From an uncultured Verrucomicrobiota bacterium (GTDB lineage: Bacteria; Verrucomicrobiota; Verrucomicrobiia; Limisphaerales; JADLHS01), in contig CALAYC010000099.1 in NCBI GenBank assembly GCA_937894935.1, positions 1 through 9,105 of the forward strand: DNA of 9,105 bases. The letters run 5' to 3'. The notes beneath the pieces were generated by a model. The model was not told the DNA's origin, did not search any database, and was given only the letters and a program-made list of their open reading frames with translations. Shown one piece after another: positions 1-6,613 of this stretch. Each line of letters begins with the position of its first letter. The stretch's first letter is position 1. A program made the position numbers and the translations under genes.

Positions 1-1867
1 CGCCGCACCGGAATTGCTTGACCCTCCCACCCACAAATTCTGCTATAGAGCCCTTCGTGTAAAGTCCGCGCACCGCTCCGCCGATGAGGGTGAACACGCT
101 GCGCACACGCTTGTCACCGCGCAACAGCGCCTCGATTTGCGCGGTGATGGCGTCCATGCGTTCGAGCGCTGCGCCCGCCGGCATACGCACCTTCACCACG
201 ATGCGTCCGTCGTCCACAGCCGGGAAAAACTCCGCGCCCGCTTTTTTGAACAGCACCACGCTCAACGCCGCGACTGCGACAAAAACAATCAGTGCAATCA
301 CACGGGCGTTCAACGCCCGGCGCAGCAGCCAGCCGTAACCAGCTTGCAGGCGGCGGTTGAAGCGCTCGCTCCAGGAATTCTCGTTGTGTTCGCCCCGTAA
401 CCAGACCGAACCCAGCATGGGCGTAAGCGTGATTGCTCCAAGACCCGCGATGACCATCAGACCCAGCACCACGAGCACCAGTTCGCGGAACAGCAGCGTG
501 ATCATGCCGGGCACAAGCAGGAACGGCGCGAACAGCGCGATGAACGTGACGGTGGCGGCGAGAATCGCGCCGCCGACTTCGCGCGTGCCGGCTTCGGCCA
601 CGTCGGCGGCCGTGCCTTCCTTCCGCAGACTGCGTCGGCGGGTAATGTTTTCCACCACGATGATCGAGGCGTCGGGCAGCACGCCGATGGCGACGACCAA
701 TCCACCGAGTGAAAAGATATTCAGCGAGAAGCCCGCCAGCCGCATGATGAAGAAATTGACCAGCAACGCGAAGGGCAGCGCGATGCCGATGATGAGCACC
801 TGCCGGGGACTGCCGAGAAAGATGAACAACACCAGAATCACGAGCGCCAGCGCTTCGAGTGCGGTGTTGCGCACACCTTTCATTGAGTCAGTGATGTAGT
901 CGGCCTGATTTTCAAGCAGCTTGAAGCAAAGTCCGGAGGGAAAGGCAGGCGCAAGTTCGGTGAGGCGGCGTTCGACGTTGCGCACGGTCACGACGGTGTT
1001 GGCGTCCGCCTGCTTGATGATGTTGGCCTTCACGGCAGGCCGGCCATCGAGTCGCGTGATGAGCCGCACTTCCTCGTGTGAATCTTCCACGCTCGCGACA
1101 TCACTCAAACGGATGCGGGCGCTGCCTTCGCCGCGCACGAGCACGATCTGGCGGATGGTTTCCAGGTCGGTGAACTCGCCCAGCGTGCGCACGATGGTTT
1201 CGCGATTCGGCCCGGTAACGCGACCGCCCAGACGTTGGACGTTTTCCTCGCGCAACCGCCGCTCGACTAGTTCGAGGCTGAGTCCGTGTTTCTCCAGTTT
1301 CCCGGCGTCCACCAGAATGCGGATTTCGCGTTCGAGACCGCCCGCGACATCCACCGCCGCCACGCCGCCAGCGGCGAGCAGGCGATCCGTGAGCCAGTTG
1401 TCCACCCAGGTGCGTAGTTGGGTGAGGTCCATGCGGTCGGATTCAAACGCGACCTGCACGATGGGCAGTTGCGACGGGTCGGCTTTGATGATGACCGGCG
1501 GATCAATGTCGGGCGGCAGATCCTTTTGCGAACGGGCGAAGGCGGCGAGCGTGTCCTGATACGCCACGTCCACGTCCACGCCGTAGCGGTAATTCACGTC
1601 GAGTTGATAAAGCCCTTCGAGCGCGCTGGACGTGAGATAATCGAGGCCGTCCACGGAGGCCATCTGGCGTTCGATGGGATCGGCGAGGTTGCGGTCAATG
1701 TCCTCGGGCGTCGCGCCGGGCCAGACGATGGAGAGCTTGATGAGCGGATACTTGACCGACGGCAGGAAGTCCACCGGCAACGTGCCGATGTTGAGCGCGC
1801 CGAAGATTGCCAGTCCGAGCGCGACGATGGCGGTGGAAACCCGCCGGTTGATGGCGGTGCGAATCAT
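1..1867 (-). CDS. RND efflux pump permease subunit, N-terminal 622 residues (3' end outside window)
   Basis: Inner-membrane permease of the resistance-nodulation-division superfamily, which exports drugs or other substrates by proton antiport together with a periplasmic adaptor and an outer-membrane channel. The frame is open from the ATG at 1867 to the left edge, about 60% of the usual ~1030 aa. It starts MIRTAINRRVSTAIVALGLA, the typical cytoplasmic end plus TM1 (about residues 9-28). The porter region follows (FLPSVKYPLIKLSIVWPGATP; DLPPDIDPPVI; GGVAAVDVAGG), then TM2-TM4 from about residue 325 (ALVILVLFIFLG; LIIGIALPFALLVNFF). The TM4 proton-relay motif reads GVLPDASIIVVEN, with D399 in the place of AcrB Asp407 and alanine in the place of Asp408. 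A purine-rich AAGAGG lies very close to the ATG. The gene diverges from everything to its right. An adaptor gene, if linked, would lie beyond the left edge or elsewhere. HAE versus HME subfamily cannot be settled from this half. Confidence 0.93.
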   Translation of the reverse strand, partial: MIRTAINRRVSTAIVALGLAIFGALNIGTLPVDFLPSVKYPLIKLSIVWPGATPEDIDRNLADPIERQMASVDGLDYLTSSALEGLYQLDVNYRYGVDVDVAYQDTLAAFARSQKDLPPDIDPPVIIKADPSQLPIVQVAFESDRMDLTQLRTWVDNWLTDRLLAAGGVAAVDVAGGLEREIRILVDAGKLEKHGLSLELVERRLREENVQRLGGRVTGPNRETIVRTLGEFTDLETIRQIVLVRGEGSARIRLSDVASVEDSHEEVRLITRLDGRPAVKANIIKQADANTVVTVRNVERRLTELAPAFPSGLCFKLLENQADYITDSMKGVRNTALEALALVILVLFIFLGSPRQVLIIGIALPFALLVNFFIMRLAGFSLNIFSLGGLVVAIGVLPDASIIVVENITRRRSLRKEGTAADVAEAGTREVGGAILAATVTFIALFAPFLLVPGMITLLFRELVLVVLGLMVIAGLGAITLTPMLGSVWLRGEHNENSWSERFNRRLQAGYGWLLRRALNARVIALIVFVAVAALSVVLFKKAGAEFFPAVDDGRIVVKVRMPAGAALERMDAITAQIEALLRGDKRVRSVFTLIGGAVRGLYTKGSIAEFVGGRVKQFRCG

Positions 1868-2144
1868 GGCCTCTTTTTCACAAAAACCGTTCTCGCGCCC
1901 AAGCACCAAGCTGAATCGCAATTCTACCGAATAGCAGTCTGGTTCGCTGCTTGGTAGCGTGCGGGTTGGCAGATTGAACTCTTGCAGAAAAGCTTGCGCG
2001 AAAGTCTTCGTGCTACGTAAGAGTCTCCTTGCTGGACCAAGGCCGCAGAGACAAAAAGCGGCTGTGTTCTTTTAAAAACTAGATTTTGCGTAGCGTTGGC
2101 CGCCACACAAAGCCGCCAGAATAACCGACCGAGTTTCCCAAAGG
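1868..2144. other. Intergenic region upstream of the RND gene; no gene recognised
   Basis: About 277 bp between the divergently pointing RND start and the first recognisable thiC-like codons. Neither strand has an ORF with recognisable protein character. The region must hold the leader, and probably the promoter, of the minus-strand pump gene, but I could not identify convincing -35/-10 boxes or an operator palindrome. The stretch around 2066-2095 is AT-rich (ttcttttaaaaactag). The last bases before 2145 (gagtttccc, around 2131-2139) faintly resemble the ThiC residues that normally precede QFNLSLDP, so the thiC relic may begin nearer 2130. Confidence 0.5.
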
Positions 2145-2403
2145 CAGTTTAACCTATCCCTTGACCCGATAGCGGCCCGTGGGGTTCACGACGAGACCTT
2201 GCCCCAAGACGGCGCGAAGACGGCGCATTTCTGCTCCATGTGCAGCCCACACTTTTGTTCCATGAAAATCACGGAAGATGTCAGGAAGTTCGCGGCAGAA
2301 CAGGGTCTTGCCGAGGAAAAGGCAATCCAAGCCGGGATGGAACAGAAAGCAGAAAGCGCGGGAGTTTGTTGAAAAAGGTAGTGAAATCTACTCAAAAGCG
2401 TGA
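2145..2403 (+). pseudogene. thiC: Decayed 3' fragment of thiC (phosphomethylpyrimidine synthase), frameshifted
   Basis: ThiC is the radical-SAM enzyme that converts aminoimidazole ribotide to HMP phosphate in thiamine synthesis. The fragment reads QFNLSLDPIAARGVHDETLP, then QDGAKTAHFCSMCSPHFCSM, then KITEDVRKFAAEQGLAEEKA. This is the C-terminal signature of the family, including the CX2CX4C motif that binds the [4Fe-4S] cluster. After KAES the frame hits TGA at 2370-2372, while the true end of the family, EFVEKGSEIYSKA and stop, continues in the next frame at 2362-2403, so there is a frameshift just before 2362. The Gly usually found in CSMCGPxFC is Ser here. Only about the last 85 residues of a protein of 400-600 aa are present and the rest is absent upstream, so this is a relic and not a working gene. 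An intact thiC presumably exists elsewhere. Identification rests on my recall of the family signature. Confidence 0.82.
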
Positions 2404-2438
2404 CCCAAAAGCACAGAAAGAATGCCAGAAAATGATTT

Positions 2439-2454
2439 GCCGCCAGTCTGCGGC
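2439..2454. repeat. Small stem-loop downstream of the thiC relic
   Basis: gccgc (2439-2443) pairs with gcggc (2450-2454) around a 6-nt loop. It lies 36 nt past the relic's stop and has no T-run, so it is at best a weak structural element. Recorded because this 240-bp non-coding stretch contains several hairpins in a row. Confidence 0.3.
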
Positions 2455-2515
2455 GAGTGGTAAAAGAAGCCCATATCGAGGCGAAACGTATGTAAAACGA
2501 CAACAACAACTTTGC

Positions 2516-2531
2516 GGTAGCTCTGGCTACC
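2516..2531. repeat. Perfect 6-bp stem-loop next to the large palindrome
   Basis: ggtagc (2516-2521) and gctacc (2526-2531) form a perfect stem with the 4-nt loop tctg. It ends 5 nt before the large palindrome at 2537. Role unknown; it may belong to the same structured element or 5' leader. Confidence 0.35.
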
Positions 2532-2536
2532 AGTCT

Positions 2537-2639
2537 CCACCGAAAACGACCAAATTCTGCACCGAGACAAAGCCAGGCACGCGCCAGTCGGCGCGGCCTG
2601 TGTGCTTGTCTCGGTGGGCACTTGGTCGTGCCTCGGTGG
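2537..2639. repeat. Imperfect ~103-bp palindrome in the leader of the large secreted-protein gene
   Basis: The two arms (about 2537-2585 and 2590-2639) are near reverse complements in consecutive blocks. ccaccga (2537-2543) pairs with tcggtgg (2633-2639), acgaccaa (2546-2553) with ttggtcgt (2622-2629), caccgagacaa (2560-2570) with ttgtctcggtg (2606-2616), and cgcgcc (2580-2585) with ggcgcg (2590-2595) around the loop agtc. Roughly 40 pairs could form. There is no T-tract, so it is not a standard terminator. It could be a palindromic mobile element of the MITE/REP kind or a folded mRNA leader. No target-site duplication is evident at its edges. Its right arm covers the TTG at 2622, which is one reason to place the downstream start later. 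Confidence 0.75.
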
Positions 2640-2642
2640 AAA

Positions 2643-4784
2643 GTGCGCAGGTTCGCGCCCTTTCCATTTCGGGGAGCAGCAAAGGCAACCAAGAAAGCAG
2701 GCAAAATAAAAAAGCAAAGAACATGGACAAAATCGTGGGCCGTTCGCGTTGCTGTTTTCATCGGCTTGGGGATGCTGTGCCAAGCCGGTGCGCAAACGAC
2801 GAGCAACCAGGACGCACTCGTGGAGGATGATGAATACTACATCGAGTGGATCGTGCCGGAGTTGCCGCCGTATCCCCCGGTGGTGATAGACGGCAAGGTG
2901 ATGACGTGGGAGGAAGCGTTCGGGCCGCTGCCGAAGCCCGAACCCATCGCGGTCAAGCGACCGAAGAATCCGAAACCGCCTGAGCCATACGATCCACAGA
3001 AGCAGTGGGTGGAAATCAAGCGCAAGCTTGCGCCGTGGATGACCGAGGAACAGTTGCGGGCAGCACCGGAAAAATCAGCGGCACTGGAGACCGCGCAACG
3101 CCGCGCCGCGTTCAAAGGTGGATTCGTCCCGAAGGTTGATCCGGCGCTGCTTCTGGCTGAGACAAAGAAGCTGAAAGATAAATCGAACGCGCTGAACAAG
3201 TCCGACGGCGACGGCGGGCCGATGCCGATGGGTGGCGGCGAAGGAAACGGGCCGGAGGAGGATGGCGGGGGCATTCCCACGCTGCATTTAGTAAACGTGG
3301 ACTTTTTCGAGGAGGGTTATACTCGATACCGGTTATGGGTTACGGACGCACCGACCGACCAATGGTTTGAAATCTACTTTGCCGATGAACTCAACCCGAA
3401 CCATTGGGTTCTTGGTCATTCTGGTCTGCCAGATGGTGGATTTGGAACATCCCTACAGGAATACTTCGTATATGCGTATGGCCACCCTCCGCAGGGATTT
3501 TTCCGAATGTTTCCATTCCAGGATTCCGACGGGGACGGCCTGACCGACGGAATGGAGATCGCCGTCTTCAAGAGCGATCCAAACAACCCGGACTCAAACT
3601 TCGGTCGTGATGCCGATGGCAACGGCCAGCCCGATTTTCCAAACCGCGGCGGCAATTGGATCGTGGATGGTGACGAAGACTTCGATGGCGACGGGATGAG
3701 CAATCTCAAGGAACTGTGGATGGGCACAGACCCGCTGGTCGCGCAGGATTACGCGACCGACAGCGACAGCGACGGCCTGCCGGATTGGGCGGAGAATCTG
3801 ATCTGGATTTACCAAGGCGTTCCAGATCCTGGCCTGCGCGATGACTCCGACGGCGACGGCGTGGACAACTACACCGAACTGGCCGTGTTCACCGATCCTT
3901 CGTGGCCGGATGCAGTCTATGGCTATTGGAACTTCTACAATCTGCCGGATGCCCGCCGGTCGTTCACTCTGACACCAATCACCATCCAGCACATCGCTTC
4001 CACCAACGCGGCCAGCACCAACAACCTGATTTACGATAATGCCGGGACGCTGGGGACTTACCTGCATTTGGAGGTGCGGCGCAACGAAGATGCCAACGGT
4101 GATCCGTTGCCCGGTTATGACACGATTCTTTTTGGCGGCAGCTTCCTTTCTCCGGTCAGCGGCATGTTCATGGATATGCTGGTTGATGGTGTTGAACCGG
4201 CAGACGGCTACATTCCTTGGAGAGACATTCTGCTGACCACCACAGATTTGATCGCAGACATCTGGGACGAGGCCAAAATCTCGGATGCGATTGATCAACT
4301 GAACATCCAGACCCTCTACGTGCTTCGGCAGCGCGCGATGTTGCGGACGGTCGTCCGCCTGCGCGAGTTGCAATTGGCGGTTGATGTGACTGACGCCTCC
4401 ACCGGAACACAGATGCGGTTGCGAACGGCGTTGAGCGAAATCCACACGGAGACCACGCTGTTCCGGGAAACCTCGTTCAAGATTGCCCATTACCAAGGGC
4501 AGAACTGGTGGACGCGGGCCGGGCATTGGGTTTCCGTTGGCGGCAGGGTGGCTTCCATTTTCAGTGTGGCCTATGCAGGGCGTGACGTTTGGAGTGCCGC
4601 ACAGCCTTATATTTACGACGTCCGCAGACGTTGCGACAACAATATGGACACCGCCGCAGATTTGGCGGTGGCTTTGGGAAATTTCGCAAACGAGTTTGCG
4701 AGCGGGTTCATGCTCGGAAACTTTTGGCTGATCTACTGGAATCAACTGTCGGAATTCGACGGTTACGACAGCCAGTGTTGGTGA
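2643..4784 (+). CDS. Secreted protein with thrombospondin type 3-like Ca-binding repeats and a CDNN...QCW C-terminal module
   Basis: Predicted exported protein of about 713 aa with no known enzymatic domain. From GTG 2643 there is a basic segment, then a signal-peptide core (AVRVAVFIGLGMLCQAGA, residues 33-50) with likely signal peptidase I cleavage after AGA. A Pro-rich stretch follows (~60-110), then an Asp/Gly-rich linker (~185-208). Five Asp-rich loops of thrombospondin type 3 character begin at about residues 294 (DSDGDGLTDG), 323, 344, 373 and 400; such loops bind calcium in the family. A region of ~235 residues that I do not recognise leads to the C-terminal module (CDNN at 664-667, end DGYDSQCW). 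The start is uncertain: the frame is open to TTG 2622, but that codon lies in the palindrome. No in-frame ATG precedes the signal peptide. The last ~52 codons are duplicated downstream as free genes, which suggests the module is a separable tag or binding unit. Surface location is inferred. Confidence 0.85.
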   Translation: MRRFAPFPFRGAAKATKKAGKIKKQRTWTKSWAVRVAVFIGLGMLCQAGAQTTSNQDALVEDDEYYIEWIVPELPPYPPVVIDGKVMTWEEAFGPLPKPEPIAVKRPKNPKPPEPYDPQKQWVEIKRKLAPWMTEEQLRAAPEKSAALETAQRRAAFKGGFVPKVDPALLLAETKKLKDKSNALNKSDGDGGPMPMGGGEGNGPEEDGGGIPTLHLVNVDFFEEGYTRYRLWVTDAPTDQWFEIYFADELNPNHWVLGHSGLPDGGFGTSLQEYFVYAYGHPPQGFFRMFPFQDSDGDGLTDGMEIAVFKSDPNNPDSNFGRDADGNGQPDFPNRGGNWIVDGDEDFDGDGMSNLKELWMGTDPLVAQDYATDSDSDGLPDWAENLIWIYQGVPDPGLRDDSDGDGVDNYTELAVFTDPSWPDAVYGYWNFYNLPDARRSFTLTPITIQHIASTNAASTNNLIYDNAGTLGTYLHLEVRRNEDANGDPLPGYDTILFGGSFLSPVSGMFMDMLVDGVEPADGYIPWRDILLTTTDLIADIWDEAKISDAIDQLNIQTLYVLRQRAMLRTVVRLRELQLAVDVTDASTGTQMRLRTALSEIHTETTLFRETSFKIAHYQGQNWWTRAGHWVSVGGRVASIFSVAYAGRDVWSAAQPYIYDVRRRCDNNMDTAADLAVALGNFANEFASGFMLGNFWLIYWNQLSEFDGYDSQCW

Positions 4785-4793
4785 GAGCAAACT

Positions 4794-4819
4794 GCGGGGT
4801 GGTTTCAAAACCACCCCGC
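4794..4819 (+). terminator. Perfect 12-bp stem-loop with T-rich tail, between the tag module and the membrane-protein gene (copy 1)
   Basis: gcggggtggttt (4794-4805) pairs perfectly with aaaccaccccgc (4808-4819); in practice this is an 11-bp stem with the loop tcaa. It begins 9 nt after the stop codon at 4784 and is followed by tcttctttcc, so it has the form of an intrinsic terminator. The ATG of the next gene is only 10 nt away, too close for a new promoter. If it terminates, it acts as an attenuator; otherwise it acts on translation of the next gene. Copies 2 and 3 have hairpins in the same place with unrelated sequence. Confidence 0.65.
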
Positions 4820-4829
4820 TCTTCTTTCC

Positions 4830-5222
4830 ATGAATTGGCGCATCCGCAATCTTTTTCCAACTGATAAACAAGATGTCCCCGTCGCAGATGGCCGGCGGCG
4901 GAGAAGTTTTCTTTGGCGGATATTGCGCTGTCTTGGGGAGGCGGTCCTCTGGGTTCTGACTCTGACGCCCGGCCTGCTGATTATGACGCACGGAGCGATG
5001 GGAATTTACCGCAAGCAGATGACCGGTGGAAAAATGCGAACGACATCGTATGGTGACGATGCGGTTGGCTGGGGGTGGATGTTCATCGCCCTTGGGTGTT
5101 GGGCATTAGGCCAATGCTGCGCTCTGAAAACGGGGCGCGCTGCCTTCAAGTCAATCGGTTGGATTTTGGCTGTTGGAACGGGCGGCATCGGCGTGTGGGT
5201 GTTATTAAGGCGGTTCATGTAG
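4830..5222 (+). CDS. Small three-helix membrane protein, cassette copy 1
   Basis: 130-aa integral membrane protein of a family I do not recognise. A basic N-terminal segment (about residues 1-35, GRRRRSF near its end) is followed by three hydrophobic spans: TM1 AVLWVLTLTPGLLIMTHGAM, TM2 GWMFIALGCWALGQCCAL and TM3 SIGWILAVGTGGIGVWVLL. It ends in basic residues (RRFM). Conserved with its two paralogues are YGDDA before TM2, CALKTGRAAF between TM2 and TM3, and GVW near the end. It starts at the ATG 10 nt after the stem-loop, with no Shine-Dalgarno. It stops 14 nt before the prepilin ATG, so the two are probably translated from one message. A role in handling the pseudopilin or the tagged protein is inferred only from position. 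Confidence 0.8.
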   Translation: MNWRIRNLFPTDKQDVPVADGRRRRSFLWRILRCLGEAVLWVLTLTPGLLIMTHGAMGIYRKQMTGGKMRTTSYGDDAVGWGWMFIALGCWALGQCCALKTGRAAFKSIGWILAVGTGGIGVWVLLRRFM

Positions 5223-5236
5223 CCGCCATTGCAAAC

Positions 5237-5974
5237 ATGAAATCAAAACGTGCCTTCACTTTGATTGAGTTGCTGGTGGTCATTGCCATTGTGGCCATCT
5301 TGGCGGCGTTGCTGTTGCCTGCGCTGTCGCGCGCCAAGGATTCCGCGAAGTCAGCCGCCTGCAAAAGCAATCTGCGCCAACTTGGAATCGCGCTGAACCT
5401 CTATGGAACAGAGACGAGCTTCTATCCATCGCTGGCTTATTTGGATACAAGCGTTAGCCGTTTCACCACCTACGGCTGGCAGGCGCAAATCTTGCCGCTC
5501 GTCTCGCGCAACATAGGCGTATTCCATTGCCCCTCGTCTCCGCCAGACTTCGCATGGCCAACCAACACATCGCCGCTCGGACACGCTTTTCCCTATAATG
5601 TTGGCAGCACCGAAAAATTCTGTTACGGCTACAATGGTTGGGGGGTGGCCTCCACAGGCGGTCTTGGTCTTGGCGACAATCCATCGAATGCTGTGGCGGT
5701 CAGCAAGGTTGCGAAGCCAGCGGATATGATTGCCATCGGCGATAGCGATGGAAACGGTGCAGCGGATGGTGAAATCACATTTCATCGCTTTCTTTCACAC
5801 CATGTCGCGCCGCCGGGAAGTCGCCACAGCAGGGGCGCGAATGTCGTCTTTTGCGATGGTCACGTGGAGTGGCAAAAACAGGCGAAGTGGGTGGAGCTGA
5901 ACGAGGCAGCCGCTCGCCGCTGGAACAATGACAACCAGCCCCATCGCAATTTGTGGATCAGTGGGGGAAAGTAG
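5237..5974 (+). CDS. Prepilin-like protein with H-X9-DG domain, cassette copy 1
   Basis: 245-aa type IV pilin/pseudopilin-like protein. The leader MKSKRA is followed by FTLIELL with Glu at +5 (E11), the recognition site of prepilin peptidase, and then a hydrophobic helix to about residue 30. The C-terminal H-X9-DG motif is H197 (RHSRGANVVFCDGHVEW) with DG at 207-208, as in the prepilin-type processing-associated family common in Planctomycetes and Verrucomicrobia. Three cysteines are shared by all copies (C42, one in FHCPS, C206). The loop GDSDGNGAADGE resembles a calcium-binding loop. I start at ATG 5237, directly before the leader, rather than further upstream. There is no clear ribosome-binding site. 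It follows the membrane-protein gene closely. Prepilin family certain; function as pilin subunit, pseudopilin or surface protein not decidable here. Confidence 0.93.
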   Translation: MKSKRAFTLIELLVVIAIVAILAALLLPALSRAKDSAKSAACKSNLRQLGIALNLYGTETSFYPSLAYLDTSVSRFTTYGWQAQILPLVSRNIGVFHCPSSPPDFAWPTNTSPLGHAFPYNVGSTEKFCYGYNGWGVASTGGLGLGDNPSNAVAVSKVAKPADMIAIGDSDGNGAADGEITFHRFLSHHVAPPGSRHSRGANVVFCDGHVEWQKQAKWVELNEAAARRWNNDNQPHRNLWISGGK

Positions 5975-5996
5975 TGCTCCGCTTCGACTCTCCGAG

Positions 5997-6161
5997 ATGC
6001 ACAAATGTTGCGACAACAACATGGACACGGCCGCCGACTTGGCAGTTGCCTTGGGCAATTTCGCAGCAGAGTTTGCGAGCGGCTTCATGCTGGGCGATTT
6101 CTGGTTAATTTACTGGAATCATCTCTCAGAATTCGACGGCTACGACAGCCAATGTTGGTGA
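5997..6161 (+). CDS. Stand-alone CDNN...QCW micro-protein, cassette copy 2
   Basis: 54-aa protein beginning MHKCCDNNMDTAADLAVALG, then a hydrophobic segment (FASGFMLGDFWLIYW), ending LSEFDGYDSQCW. It is a near copy of the last ~51 residues of the large secreted protein, with three substitutions after CDNN. Of 21 codons that differ between the two, 18 are synonymous, strong evidence that the short frame is translated and its protein sequence is kept. It begins 22 nt after the prepilin stop. An in-frame GTG at 5961 would add 12 residues overlapping the prepilin gene; ATG-CAY-AAA is preferred because copy 3 shares it. It has no signal peptide, so if it acts outside the cell its export route is unclear. 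The family is unknown to me. Possibilities are a partner, decoy or chaperone substrate related to the tag on the large protein. Confidence 0.72.
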   Translation: MHKCCDNNMDTAADLAVALGNFAAEFASGFMLGDFWLIYWNHLSEFDGYDSQCW

Positions 6162-6169
6162 AATCAAAT

Positions 6170-6197
6170 GGTGGAGTGACCCTCCGGTCACTCCACC
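6170..6197 (+). promoter_or_regulatory. Perfect 12-bp stem-loop upstream of the membrane-protein gene (copy 2)
   Basis: ggtggagtgacc (6170-6181) pairs perfectly with ggtcactccacc (6186-6197) around the loop ctcc. It starts 8 nt after the micro-protein stop and ends 8 nt before the membrane-protein ATG. The tail (gtcccatc) is not T-rich, so simple intrinsic termination is unlikely. The stem sequence is unrelated to that of copy 1, yet position and size are the same. Confidence 0.7.
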
Positions 6198-6205
6198 GTC
6201 CCATC

Positions 6206-6592
6206 ATGAAGAAACGCAGAAACCCCGTGAATCAGGACGATGACATTCACATTGTCTTCGAGAATGCCAATCGGCCACAGACGCTTCTGAGCAAGCTTCG
6301 ACGGTGGATTGGGGAATTACTATTGTGGTTTATAGCGTGCTTTGTGCCGCTGCTGTTGATCGGTTACGGAGCGGTTGGCATACACAAGCGGCATATTCCC
6401 GCATGGCAAATGAGAAAGGAGAAGTTCGGCGATGATGCCTTGGCTTTTTCCTGGGTGACCATCGCGATTGGGATTTGGGGCTTGGGATATGTTTGCGGTC
6501 TGAAAACGGGGCGTGCTGTTTTCAACGTGCTGGGATGTGTGTTGGCTGTGACGGCGGCTGCTGTGGGCGTGTGGTATATGCTTAAGAAGTAG
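6206..6592 (+). CDS. Small three-helix membrane protein, cassette copy 2
   Basis: 128-aa paralogue of the protein in copy 1. The N-terminal ~36 residues (MKKRRNPVNQDDDIHIVFEN...) are charged and not conserved. The spans are LLLWFIACFVPLLLIGYGAV, WVTIAIGIWGLGYVCGL and VLGCVLAVTAAAVGVWYML. The shared motifs FGDDA, CGLKTGRAVF and GVW are present. It differs from copies 1 and 3 in the stretch after GDDA (LAFSW instead of VGWGW) and ends MLKK instead of LRRFM or LRRFV. ATG 6206 is chosen because it lines up with the starts in the other copies relative to the stem-loop. The frame is also open upstream, but there it would read through the hairpin and the micro-protein gene. Confidence 0.8.
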   Translation: MKKRRNPVNQDDDIHIVFENANRPQTLLSKLRRWIGELLLWFIACFVPLLLIGYGAVGIHKRHIPAWQMRKEKFGDDALAFSWVTIAIGIWGLGYVCGLKTGRAVFNVLGCVLAVTAAAVGVWYMLKK

Positions 6593-6613
6593 GCAGGAAA
6601 TTGATTGCGAGAC

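Larger units (their letters stand above)
4629..5974 (+). repeat. Tandem cassette copy 1 (tag module, stem-loop, membrane protein, prepilin)
   Basis: First of three head-to-tail copies. It starts inside the large secreted-protein gene at the CGT-TGC-GAC-AAC codons and ends at the prepilin stop. Upstream of about 4629 the similarity to copies 2 and 3 disappears, so this point marks the duplication boundary. The order of parts is the same in all copies. Confidence 0.85.

Noticed and set aside
14..1957. Several plus-strand open frames of 80-212 codons over the pump region
   Set aside because: They lie opposite the continuous RND frame, are rich in Arg/Ser/Thr/Ala with no family character, and are explained as complement-strand shadows of a GC-rich gene.
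1924..2106. 60-codon minus-strand frame upstream of the RND gene
   Set aside because: No recognisable family, no good start context, and residue composition typical of non-coding DNA.
2484..2535. Possible fourth, decayed copy of the CDNN module (reads as NDNNN then FAVALAT in one frame)
   Set aside because: Only about ten residues resemble the module, the frame contains a stop just before, and no DGYDSQCW ending follows. Too short to separate from chance; a nucleotide alignment with the three modules would decide.
2240..2830. A 196-codon plus-strand frame starting MQPTLLFHENHG
   Set aside because: It overlaps the thiC relic and the palindrome in the wrong frame, has atypical composition, and matches nothing I recognise.
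2723..2830. ATG at 2723 as start of the secreted protein
   Set aside because: It is out of frame with the 713-aa protein (MDKIVGRSRCC...) and would miss the signal peptide. A frameshift would have to be assumed to use it.
3594..4991. A 465-codon open frame on the minus strand
   Set aside because: It covers the 3' half of the secreted protein and the start of the membrane-protein gene. The plus-strand product has clear calcium-type repeats and a tag duplicated under synonymous divergence; the minus product has no recognisable feature.
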